Assembly: GCA_030037635.1 (NCBI GenBank)
Contig: JASHQH010000300.1
Coordinates: 1-34,195, forward strand
Reading direction: 5' to 3'
Length of the DNA: 34,195 bases
Source of the DNA: Acidobacteriaceae bacterium
GTDB lineage: Bacteria > Acidobacteriota > Terriglobia > Terriglobales > Acidobacteriaceae
Each line of letters opens with the position of its first letter. Within the stretch, counting starts at the first letter, position 1. Shown in pieces: positions 8,016 to 14,785 of the stretch. Below the pieces are notes generated by a model. It did not search any database and was not told the origin of the DNA. It was given only the letters and a program-made list of their open reading frames with translations. Both the position numbers and the translations under genes were made by a program.

Positions 8016-8038
8016 GAACAGGGAACAGGAGAAAACGG
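8016..8038. repeat. GGGAACA-type intergenic repeat, short copy
   Basis: Immediately after the SDR stop the sequence reads GAACAGGGAACAGGAG followed by AAAACGG. It is a short member of the dispersed GGGAACA/TTCCCTN family also found at 11288-11348, 13437-13478, 21634-21805, 22712-22840 and 33388-33424. Confidence 0.6.
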
Positions 8039-8107
8039 GTCTCGATGAAATCTAAATTGGCGGCCAGGGGCCGTGAGCTGTTTGCGGTGAGCGCTTACGA
8101 GGAGACG

Positions 8108-8905
8108 ATGAGGGCTGGGAAGACTGCGGCGATGATTCTGCTGGTGCTGGCCATGATGTGGCCGCACGCGACGCGGACACAGACCGGCGACAACGCGGGC
8201 GACAAGAACGCGCAGCAGGCGCGAGCGGCGCTGGACGCCATGGTGAAGGCCCTTGGAGGGTCGGCGTGGCTGAACATGCAGAACCAGGAGCGGCAGGGAC
8301 ACATTGCGGCGTTTTTCCATGGCAATCCGGACTTGGGCACCGAGGAGACGTTTGAATTCCATCAATGGCCGGATCATGACCGCATCGAGGTCACCAAGCA
8401 TCGTGACGTGGTGGAGTTCATCGTCGGCCGGCAGGGCTGGGAGGTGACGTACCGCGGCAAAAAGACGCTGGACAAGGACACCATGGATGACTTTCTGCGG
8501 CGGCGCGACCACTCCATCGAGTTGGCAGTGAAGGTGTGGATGAAGGATCCCAACACGATCCTTATTTACGAGGGCCAGCATCTGGCCGAGCGGCACCTGG
8601 CCGAGCAGGTGACGCTGATCTCGCCGCAAAACGAGGCCATTACCATTCTGATGGACGAGCAGACGCACTTGCCGCTGCAGCGCAGCTTCGAGTGGCGCGA
8701 CCCCGTATACCACGACAAAAACACCGACACTGAAGAATACGACGACTATCACGTCATCCAGGGTTTTCCCACGCCATTCACAATCACGCGCCTCAAAAAT
8801 GGCGACGTAGTGCGCCAATATTACGTGACCCATGCAAGCTACAACGAGAATCTGCCGGCTAATTTCTGGGACCCGGATATCGCGGCGCGGAAGATCGTGA
8901 AGTGA
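8108..8905 (+). CDS. Secreted protein of unknown function
   Basis: A 265-residue exported protein from the ATG at 8108, which has AGGAG just upstream and opens directly into a signal peptide (KTAAMILLVLAMMWPHA). An earlier in-frame ATG at 8045 would add 21 residues before it. The mature protein starts with a helix (ARAALDAMVKALGGSAWLN) and continues with alternating beta strands (ETFEFHQWPDHDRIEV, VVEFIVGRQGWEVTYRGKK, AITILMDEQTHLPLQRSFEW, VVRQYYVTHASYNENLPANF). This order resembles the LolA/LolB-like or outer-membrane lipoprotein-sorting-like beta proteins often seen in Acidobacteriota, but there is no lipobox and I cannot assign a function. It is the last gene before the lipid A operon, which has its own probable promoter. 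Confidence 0.75.
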   Translation: MRAGKTAAMILLVLAMMWPHATRTQTGDNAGDKNAQQARAALDAMVKALGGSAWLNMQNQERQGHIAAFFHGNPDLGTEETFEFHQWPDHDRIEVTKHRDVVEFIVGRQGWEVTYRGKKTLDKDTMDDFLRRRDHSIELAVKVWMKDPNTILIYEGQHLAERHLAEQVTLISPQNEAITILMDEQTHLPLQRSFEWRDPVYHDKNTDTEEYDDYHVIQGFPTPFTITRLKNGDVVRQYYVTHASYNENLPANFWDPDIAARKIVK

Positions 8906-8920
8906 GCGGGCAAATGGCCG

Positions 8921-8950
8921 TTCAATGCGGGGCGGCTCGATATTTATAAT
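8921..8950 (+). promoter_or_regulatory. Probable promoter of fabZ-lpxA-lpxI
   Basis: A perfect TATAAT lies at 8945-8950, 50 bases before the fabZ start. The best -35 candidate is TTCAAT at 8921-8926 with an 18-base spacer, a weak match to TTGACA. The -10 box is followed by CCC, as at the skp2 box (TATAATCCC); the skp1 box reads TATAATCCT. Confidence 0.5.
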
Positions 8951-8999
8951 CCCAACGAGCGTAATCATCCAACCCAACCGCTCTTTGAGGAGCCGCAGC

Positions 9000-9503
9000 A
9001 TGACGTTGACCATCCAGGAGATCATGGATTTCCTGCCTCACCGGTACCCTTTCCTGCTGATCGACCGCATTGTCGAATTCGAGCGCGCCAAACGCGTGGT
9101 CGCCATCAAGAATGTGACCATGAACGAGTCGTTCTTTCAGGGTCACTTTCCCGGCCATCCGCTCATGCCCGGCGTGCTGATCGTCGAAGCCATGGCCCAG
9201 GCGGGCGCGGTGCTGCTGCTGTCGGAGATGGAAGACCGGCATGCGAAGCTGGCGGTCTTCACAGGCATCGACGATGCCAAGTTCCGCCGCTCGGTGACGC
9301 CGGGCGACCAGATCCGCATCGAGGTGGACGTGGTCAGCTTCCGTTCGCGCGCAGGCAAGATGGCGGGAAAAGCATACGTTGACGGCAAGCTGGCATGCGA
9401 GGCTACGCTCACCTGTATGGTGGTGCCGCGCGCCCAGGAAACCAAGGGAGACTCGAAGGCGGAACCGAAAACTGAGCCAACGCCTGCCGGGGCGGCCCAG
9501 TGA
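9000..9503 (+). CDS. fabZ: (3R)-hydroxyacyl-[ACP] dehydratase FabZ
   Basis: A 167-residue hot-dog-fold enzyme that dehydrates 3-hydroxyacyl-ACP to trans-2-enoyl-ACP in type II fatty acid synthesis. The ATG at 9000 is preceded by GAGGAG at 8 bases. The signatures are complete: MDFLPHRYPFLLIDRI, then FFQGHFPGHPLMPGVLIVEA with the catalytic pair His49 and Glu63, AMAQAGAVLLL, and GDQIRIEVDVV. The last 20 or so residues are a polar Lys/Glu/Pro/Ala tail not needed by the family. It overlaps lpxA by four bases (GTGA), so both are translationally coupled. In many Gram-negatives fabZ and lpxA compete for the same hydroxyacyl-ACP pool, and pairing them lets the cell balance phospholipid and lipid A synthesis. 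Confidence 0.97.
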   Translation: MTLTIQEIMDFLPHRYPFLLIDRIVEFERAKRVVAIKNVTMNESFFQGHFPGHPLMPGVLIVEAMAQAGAVLLLSEMEDRHAKLAVFTGIDDAKFRRSVTPGDQIRIEVDVVSFRSRAGKMAGKAYVDGKLACEATLTCMVVPRAQETKGDSKAEPKTEPTPAGAAQ

Positions 9504-10270
9504 GCGTTCATCCGAGCGCGGTGATTGCCGAAGGCGCGCGGATTGCAAAGTCGTGCACGATCGGGCCCTATTGCACCATTGGAGCGGAGGTGGTGCTGGG
9601 CGAGGAGTGCACGCTGATTTCGCACGTGGTGGTGGAGGGGCGCACGCGCATTGGCGCGCGCAACATGATTTATCCTTTCGCCACTATCGGGATGCCGCCG
9701 CAGGATTTGAAGTACAAGGGCGAGGCCACCGAGGCCGAGATCGGCGACGAAAATACGATTCGCGAGTGCGTGAACATCAGCCGGGGGACGGTGGACGGCG
9801 GAGGGATGACGCGGATCGGCTCGGGCAACCTGCTGATGGCGTTCGTGCACATCGGTCACGACAGCCAGGTAGGCAGCCACTGCATTCTGGCCAACAACGC
9901 TACCTTGGCGGGGCACGTGACCATCGAGGATCACGTGACACTGGGCGCGTTTTGCCCGGTGCACCAGCGCTGCGTGGTAGGAGCGTATTCGTTTATCGGC
10001 GGTGGAACCATTGTGACCCAGGATGTGCTGCCGTTTTCGCTCACCTCGGTGCGGCGCGAGAACAAGGCCTTCGGGATTAACAAAATCGGGCTGGAGCGGC
10101 GAGGATTTACGCCGGAGCGGATCAGGCTGCTGCAAAAGGCCTACCGGCTGCTGCTGGCGGCCAAGCTGAATACCACGCAGGCCCTCGAAAAAATGCGAGA
10201 GCTGGAAGGCGATGACGTGGCGCTGCTGGTGAAATTCATTGAGGGCAGCGAGCGCGGGGTGATCAAGTAG
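9500..10270 (+). CDS. lpxA: UDP-N-acetylglucosamine O-acyltransferase LpxA
   Basis: A 256-residue cytosolic enzyme that transfers a hydroxyacyl chain from ACP to the 3-OH of UDP-GlcNAc, the first step of lipid A synthesis. It starts with GTG at 9500 inside the fabZ stop overlap. The left-handed beta helix is obvious from hexapeptide repeats (IAKSCTIGPYCTIGAEVVLG and onward), with the insert loop MPPQDLKYKGEATEAEIGDEN typical of LpxA. The catalytic His is His120 in HIGHDSQVGSHCILANNATL. The C-terminal helical part (GFTPERIRLLQKAYRLL) is also family-typical. Length is close to the 262 residues of E. coli LpxA. Acyl-chain preference cannot be read with confidence. Confidence 0.97.
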   Translation: MSVHPSAVIAEGARIAKSCTIGPYCTIGAEVVLGEECTLISHVVVEGRTRIGARNMIYPFATIGMPPQDLKYKGEATEAEIGDENTIRECVNISRGTVDGGGMTRIGSGNLLMAFVHIGHDSQVGSHCILANNATLAGHVTIEDHVTLGAFCPVHQRCVVGAYSFIGGGTIVTQDVLPFSLTSVRRENKAFGINKIGLERRGFTPERIRLLQKAYRLLLAAKLNTTQALEKMRELEGDDVALLVKFIEGSERGVIK

Positions 10271-10325
10271 GGCGCTCACGCGCTTTTACTCTCTGGAATT
10301 GGTTCGATGAGGAAGGGCGATTCGG

Positions 10326-11216
10326 TTGGCGAAGCCAATGGTGATGACTCTCGGCCTGATTGCCGGTAACGGGCGCTTTCCGTTTCTGCTGCTGGATGCG
10401 GCGCGGGCCGAGGGCCATTCTGTCTGCGTCGCGGCCATCAAAGAAGAGACCGAGCCGGAGATGGACTTGAGGGCCAAGGCCGACAAGGGCATCACCGTGC
10501 ACTGGCTCTCACTGGGCGAGTTATCGAAGCTGATTGAAACCTTCCAGAAAGCCGGCGTGACCAAGGCCGTAATGGCCGGCCAGGTGAAACACAAGCAGAT
10601 TTTTTCGAGCATCCGGCCGGACTGGAGGCTGGCCAAGCTGCTGCTGAACCTGAAGACGCGGTCGACCGATGCGCTGCTGGGCGCGGTGGCAAAGGTGCTG
10701 GGCGACGAAGGCATCGAGCTGATCAGCTCGACGACCTTTCTGGAGCCGCTGCTGGCCGCGGAGGGCGTGCTGACCGAGCGCGCGCCGGACGCCGACGAGA
10801 GCAAGAACATCGAGTACGGGCTGGGCGTGGCGCGGGCGCTGGCGGGATTCGATATCGGGCAGACTGTGGTGGTGGCGGCGCAGGCGTGCGTAGCCGTGGA
10901 GGCGATGGAAGGCACCGATGCCACGATTGAGCGCGCCGGGCGAGTGATGCGCTCGCTTGACGGTTCTCCACCGGGCGGCGCCGCAGCGGAGCCGTCGATT
11001 CTTGCCCGGCGGCTGACTGTGGTGAAAGTGGCCAAACCCAACCAGGACATGCGGTTCGACGTGCCTGTGATCGGGCGGGCGACGGTGGAAGCCATGATTC
11101 GCGCCGGAGCAAGCTGCCTTTCGATTGAGGCAGGGCGGACGCTGCTCTTCGACCGCGAGGCGCTTTTGAAGCGCGCTACGGAGGCGGGCATTGCCATTGT
11201 GGCAGCGCGGCGGTGA
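10326..11216 (+). CDS. lpxI: UDP-2,3-diacylglucosamine pyrophosphatase LpxI
   Basis: A 296-residue cytosolic enzyme that splits UDP-2,3-diacylglucosamine to lipid X and UMP, replacing LpxH in bacteria without that enzyme. The family (formerly DUF1009) is recognised from the start LGLIAGNGRFPFLLLDAARA, the middle VTKAVMAGQVKHKQIF and LGDEGIELISSTTFLEPLLA, GQTVVVAAQACVAVEAMEGT, KVAKPNQDMRFDVPVIG and the end IRAGASCLSIEAG. I chose the TTG at 10326 because AGGAAGG (10310-10316) lies 9 bases upstream; the ATG at 10338, closer to where relatives begin, has no such site. It follows lpxA by 55 bases on the same strand and belongs to the same lipid A operon. Confidence 0.93.
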   Translation: MAKPMVMTLGLIAGNGRFPFLLLDAARAEGHSVCVAAIKEETEPEMDLRAKADKGITVHWLSLGELSKLIETFQKAGVTKAVMAGQVKHKQIFSSIRPDWRLAKLLLNLKTRSTDALLGAVAKVLGDEGIELISSTTFLEPLLAAEGVLTERAPDADESKNIEYGLGVARALAGFDIGQTVVVAAQACVAVEAMEGTDATIERAGRVMRSLDGSPPGGAAAEPSILARRLTVVKVAKPNQDMRFDVPVIGRATVEAMIRAGASCLSIEAGRTLLFDREALLKRATEAGIAIVAARR

Positions 11217-11248
11217 CAACTCTCGTGACACGGCGGTGATATAAGGGA

Positions 11249-11348
11249 TCAGTGGACAGTGGTCAGTGATCAGCGACCGGTAGCAGGTTTCCCCTTTTCC
11301 AAGTTCTCTTTCCTGTTCCCTGTTCCCTAATGCCTATTCCCTGTCTCC
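11249..11348. repeat. TTCCCTN-type intergenic repeat with adjoining AGTGG-type repeat
   Basis: From 11288 the sequence is a run of degenerate 7-base units, such as TTCCTGTTCCCTGTTCCCT followed by AATGCCTATTCCCTGTCTCC. Just before it, 11249-11278 holds a second motif, AGTGGACAGTGGTCAGTGATC. The block ends directly at the AGGAGG ribosome-binding site of the peroxiredoxin gene. Both motifs are non-coding and lie between lpxI and the next gene. Confidence 0.65.
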
Positions 11349-11360
11349 AGGAGGTTTCTC

Positions 11361-11897
11361 GTGCACAAGCTTGTTCTTATCGGATTTGCAGTAGCTGTTC
11401 TGGCCGTATTGGCCGTGCTGCCGTTCGTTACCGCGCGGGCGGCCGATGACGCCATGCCCGCTGAGGGCCAGATGGCGCCAACCTTCACACTCCCCTCGCA
11501 GGACGGCACGCCCATCTCGCTTGACCAGTATCGTGGGAAGTGGGTGGTCCTGTATTTCTATCCCAAGGACATGACCACGGGCTGCACCATTGAGGCGCAC
11601 AAGTTCCAGGACGCACTGCCCCAATTCGAGGCCAAGAACGCGGTGATTCTGGGCGTGAGCGTGGATACGGTGGACAGCCACAAGCAGTTTTGCACGAAAG
11701 ACGGCCTGACGTTCCATCTGCTTGCCGACCCCGACCACAAGGTGGTGAGTGCCTACGGATCGCTGGGCGGGTTTAACGGCCTGGTGATTGCGAACCGCAA
11801 TACGTTCCTTATCGATCCGCAGGGCAAGATCGCCAAGGTGTGGGTGAAGGTCAACCCGAACAACGCGGCGTCGGATGTGCTGGCGACGATTCCGTAG
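11361..11897 (+). CDS. Exported BCP/PrxQ-type peroxiredoxin
   Basis: A 178-residue thiol peroxidase of the AhpC/TSA superfamily that reduces hydroperoxides. The GTG start at 11361 has AGGAGG 6 bases upstream. Residues 1-28 form a signal peptide or membrane anchor (hydrophobic LVLIGFAVAVLAVLAVLP, then VTARAAD), so it acts in the periplasm, unlike the usual cytosolic BCP. The core is present: APTFTLPSQDGTPISLDQYR, WVVLYFYPKDMTTGCTIEAH with the peroxidatic Cys75, VILGVSVDTVDSHKQF, LTFHLLADPDHKVVSAYG and NTFLIDPQGKIAKVWVKV. Position 73 is Thr where TPGCT is usual. The residue five after Cys75 is His rather than Cys; Cys111 (HKQFCTKDGL) could be the resolving residue. It is convergent with the efflux operon. 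Confidence 0.9.
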   Translation: MHKLVLIGFAVAVLAVLAVLPFVTARAADDAMPAEGQMAPTFTLPSQDGTPISLDQYRGKWVVLYFYPKDMTTGCTIEAHKFQDALPQFEAKNAVILGVSVDTVDSHKQFCTKDGLTFHLLADPDHKVVSAYGSLGGFNGLVIANRNTFLIDPQGKIAKVWVKVNPNNAASDVLATIP

Positions 11898-11945
11898 ATA
11901 TGATTTCTCAGACCTACCCTTGACGGCCGAAACATCCCCGGGGGT

Positions 11946-11973
11946 TAAAGCCTTGTTGTTTAAGCGGCTTTTA
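11946..11973 (+). terminator. Possible terminator between bcp-like gene and efflux operon
   Basis: TAAAGCC (11946-11952) can pair with GGCTTTTA (11966-11973) with one bulge around a 13-base loop, followed by only a short T run. It sits in the gap between two convergent genes, where a terminator is expected, but the stem is weak. Confidence 0.3.
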
Positions 11974-12020
11974 CAGCACGGCTTCAAACCGGGCCGCCAA
12001 GAGGCCGTCGGTCTCTGTCT

Positions 12021-13535
12021 TCACGGCATCTGCGTTACGTCCCACCCCCCGCCCAGCGCGCGCACCAGGCTCACGCTGGCCGCAAACTGACGGCTTTCGA
12101 TGTTGATCGCCGTTACTTCGTCTTGCAGCAGCGTCTGCTCGGCGGTCAGCACTTCAAGGTAGCTTGTCACTCCGCCCTTGTAACGCATATTCGAAAGATC
12201 GAAGGAGTGATGCGCCGCGTCCACGGCGCGCTGCTCCACCTGCGCTTCCTGCTCCAGAACCCGTAGCGCCGCAAGCTGGTCCTCGACATCGTCGAAGGCC
12301 TGAAAGACGGTGTTGCGATAGCCATCGGCCTGCGCCTCATAACTGTGTCGCGCCGCATCGGTCAGCGCGTGCCGCTGGCCCGCATCGAAAAGCAGTTCCG
12401 TCGCCTGCGCGCCCAGTGTCCACATCGAGCTCGGTCCCTGGATCCAAGTGCCGATCCGCGTGCTCTCGAAGCCGCCCGATCCCCCAAGCGTAATGTTGGG
12501 GTAGAACGCACTGATGGCTATGCCGATCTGCGCGTTGGCTGCCGCGGTCAATCTTTCGGCCGCGGCTATGTCGGGCCGCCGCTCCAGCAGTTGCGAGGGC
12601 ACGCCCAGAGGCACCTTGGGCAGCGCCATGTCCAGCGGCGAAGGGGGGATGCTGAAGTCCGGCAGATTGTAGTTGGCGATGGTTCCCACCGCGTGCTCAA
12701 ACTGCGCGCGCGCCACACCCACATCCACAAGCTGCGCGCGTACCGTCTCCAGCTGCGTCCTCGCTTGCGCCACGTCCACAGCCGTCGCCACTCCGCCCGC
12801 AAAGCGCCGCTGCGTGAGCTCCAGTTGCCGTTCCAGGTCGGCCACCGTGGCCGTCAGCAGCTTGATCTGCGAGTCCAGCCCGCGCAGGGCGAAATAATCG
12901 GTCGCCATCTCGGCGTGCAGCGTCAAATCCACGCCAGCAGCGTCAGCCGCATCCGCCTGTGCGGTTTCGCGTGTCTGCTCCACGGCGCGGCGAACGCGGC
13001 CCCAGAAATCCGGCTCCCAGCTGGCTTGTCCCGCAATTGTCAGGTCGGTATACGTGGTGGGAGCGCCCTTTTGCCACAGCGGCTCATTCTGCGAATACTG
13101 TTCGCGCGTAGCGGAAGGACCTGCCGAAAACGTCGGGTAAAGATTGGCTCGTGCGGCGCTCACCTGATCCCGCGCCGCCAGATAAGTTTCCAGCGCCTGC
13201 TTCAATTGCACGTTATTGGTGGCGATGCGCGCTTCCAGACGGTTCAGCTGCGGATCCTGGTAGATCTTCCACCAGTTGCCCTTCAACATCCCATCGGACG
13301 GGTTGGCGGGCTGCCATTGGCCTCCCGGAGGATTGGGCGGAGGCATCACGCTCATGGCGCCGGTTTCTTTATATGCCGGAGGAGCGTTGTAGCCGGGCCG
13401 GTTGTAGTTGGGACCCACGGGCTTGCAGCCGGCAATAAAAAGCAGGGAACAAGGGGCTAAGGGACCAAGGGAACAAGTCAGTTTGCGCAACCCTCCGGCG
13501 CATCTTGACCGCAATTCTGCCCGCCCGCGCCCCAT
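12021..13535 (-). CDS. RND efflux outer-membrane factor lipoprotein (OprM/NodT family)
   Basis: A 504-residue outer-membrane channel of a tripartite efflux pump. The ATG at 13535 lies two bases after the adaptor stop, with GGAGG 9 bases upstream, so it is coupled to it. The leader ends in a lipobox (FIAGC, Cys37), so the mature protein is a lipoprotein. Two outer-membrane-efflux-protein repeats follow: NWWKIYQDPQLNRLEARIAT, LYPTFSAGPS and SWEPDFWGRVRRAVEQTRET in the first, RRPDIAAAERLTAAANAQIG, AISAFYPNITLGGSGGFEST and MRYKGGVTSYLEVLTAEQTL in the second. These match CusC/OprM-like proteins. Oddly, the h-region of the signal peptide (residues about 19-33) is encoded by a copy of the intergenic TTCCCTN repeat at 13437-13478. 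Substrates of the pump are unknown. Confidence 0.93.
   Translation of the reverse strand: MGRGRAELRSRCAGGLRKLTCSLGPLAPCSLLFIAGCKPVGPNYNRPGYNAPPAYKETGAMSVMPPPNPPGGQWQPANPSDGMLKGNWWKIYQDPQLNRLEARIATNNVQLKQALETYLAARDQVSAARANLYPTFSAGPSATREQYSQNEPLWQKGAPTTYTDLTIAGQASWEPDFWGRVRRAVEQTRETAQADAADAAGVDLTLHAEMATDYFALRGLDSQIKLLTATVADLERQLELTQRRFAGGVATAVDVAQARTQLETVRAQLVDVGVARAQFEHAVGTIANYNLPDFSIPPSPLDMALPKVPLGVPSQLLERRPDIAAAERLTAAANAQIGIAISAFYPNITLGGSGGFESTRIGTWIQGPSSMWTLGAQATELLFDAGQRHALTDAARHSYEAQADGYRNTVFQAFDDVEDQLAALRVLEQEAQVEQRAVDAAHHSFDLSNMRYKGGVTSYLEVLTAEQTLLQDEVTAINIESRQFAASVSLVRALGGGWDVTQMP
13437..13478. repeat. GGGAACA-type repeat inside the signal-peptide coding region
   Basis: On the plus strand the segment reads AAAAAGCAGGGAACAAGG, then GGCTAAGGGACCAAGGGAAC and AAG, the same degenerate 7-base units found between genes elsewhere in the window. 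Here it lies within the efflux lipoprotein gene and encodes LTCSLGPLAPCSLLF of its leader. Confidence 0.7.
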
Positions 13536-13537
13536 TC

Positions 13538-14779
13538 CTACAGGCCTCCCGCTCCCGCGGGCTTGCTGCCGGGATGCACGACGGTCACTTTTTCTCCGTC
13601 GATGAGCGAGTCGGGCGGATCCTGGATCACCTGGTCGCCGGGCTTGAGCCCGCTGACGATCTGTACGTTCTCGCCATCGTCCTGGCCGATGACTACGTGA
13701 ACCAGATGGGCTATGGTTGCCTGGCTGGTGTTTTCCACGGTTGCCACCTCCAGGCCTTCTCTGCGAAAGATCAGCGCGGCGGTGGGCACAATGAATGTGG
13801 GGCCGGTGGGCGGCGTTTTGAAGTGCACCTGCGCCAGCGCACCCGGCGTCAGCTCGCCCGAACGATTGTCAACATCCACCTCGGTCAGCATGGTCCGGCT
13901 CGCAGGGTCGATGGCGTCGGCAGTGCGTACCAGCGTTCCGACATAGGTCTTGCCAGGGTGCTCAGGAAACGTCAGGTCAATCTTCATGCCGCGCTTCAAA
14001 GTCTGCGTGTAGAGTTGCGGCACATCAGTGTAAACCCGCAGCGTCTCGATCGCCTGCAAGTGGAACAGTTCAGTTCCCGCCCCCTGATTGATCAGTTGGC
14101 CGGTATCGATAGCGCGCGCCGTCACTACGCCATCAAAGGGTGCGTAAACTTTTTCGAACGATTGCAGCTCCTTGAGCCGCTGCAGATTGGCCTGCGCCGA
14201 TTTCACCGCCGCCGAAGTTGCCGCAGCCTGGCTGACAAACGTGTCTGTATCCTGCTGCGAAACGGCGTCGGACTTCACCAATCCCGAGTAGCGATCGGCC
14301 TGGATCTTTGCATTGCCTGCGTTGGCCTCGGCTGTGGCCAAATCGGCTTCGGCCTGCGCCACCTGCCGGTCGAGCTCCGGCGTAGCAATCTCAGCCAGCA
14401 GCGCGCCCTTCTTCACCTTAGCGCCGATGTCGTAGTACCAATGCACAAGGTAGCCGTCGGTACGGGCGTAGATCGGCGCATCGGTATAGGCAGTCACGTT
14501 GCCTGGGAGCACGAATGTATCCACGGGTGCGCCGGGCTGTGCAGGCGCAACCGTCACTGTGGGCGGGGCAGCCTCGTCGGTACGCTGCTCCAGAGCACCG
14601 TTGGCGTGCACGCGCGCCAGAATGCCCATGACTGCCAGCACCACCGCAGCGATCAGCACCAGGCTCGCCAGCACCAGCACCTTGTGGGGCGAAACCGGCT
14701 CGTGCTCCGGAGCCCCGTCGTGCGAGCTTGCCGGCGGGCGTCCGGTCCGGTTCTGATCCTCGTTGCATTCACTGCTCAT
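13538..14779 (-). CDS. RND efflux periplasmic adaptor (membrane fusion protein)
   Basis: A 413-residue HlyD/AcrA-type adaptor that joins the inner-membrane pump to the outer-membrane channel. A polar cytosolic N-terminus is followed by one membrane span at residues about 33-53 (KVLVLASLVLIAAVVLAVMG); there is no lipobox. Then come the first lipoyl half (VLPGNVTAYTDAPIYARTDG and YDIGAKVKKGALLAEIATPE), an alpha-helical hairpin (LDRQVAQAEADLATAEANAG to NLQRLKELQSF), the second lipoyl half (KVYAPFDGVVTARAIDTGQL), a beta barrel (RGMKIDLTFPEHPGKTYVGT) and the membrane-proximal domain (VQIVSGLKPGDQVIQDPPD). It starts 6 bases after the pump stop, with GGAG before it. Confidence 0.94.
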   Translation of the reverse strand: MSSECNEDQNRTGRPPASSHDGAPEHEPVSPHKVLVLASLVLIAAVVLAVMGILARVHANGALEQRTDEAAPPTVTVAPAQPGAPVDTFVLPGNVTAYTDAPIYARTDGYLVHWYYDIGAKVKKGALLAEIATPELDRQVAQAEADLATAEANAGNAKIQADRYSGLVKSDAVSQQDTDTFVSQAAATSAAVKSAQANLQRLKELQSFEKVYAPFDGVVTARAIDTGQLINQGAGTELFHLQAIETLRVYTDVPQLYTQTLKRGMKIDLTFPEHPGKTYVGTLVRTADAIDPASRTMLTEVDVDNRSGELTPGALAQVHFKTPPTGPTFIVPTAALIFRREGLEVATVENTSQATIAHLVHVVIGQDDGENVQIVSGLKPGDQVIQDPPDSLIDGEKVTVVHPGSKPAGAGGL

Positions 14780-14785
14780 TGCCAG

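Noticed and set aside
7721-9025. A 434-codon minus-strand frame opposite the SDR and the secreted protein
   Set aside because: It crosses three unrelated plus-strand genes, is Arg/His/Val-rich and has no leader or domain.
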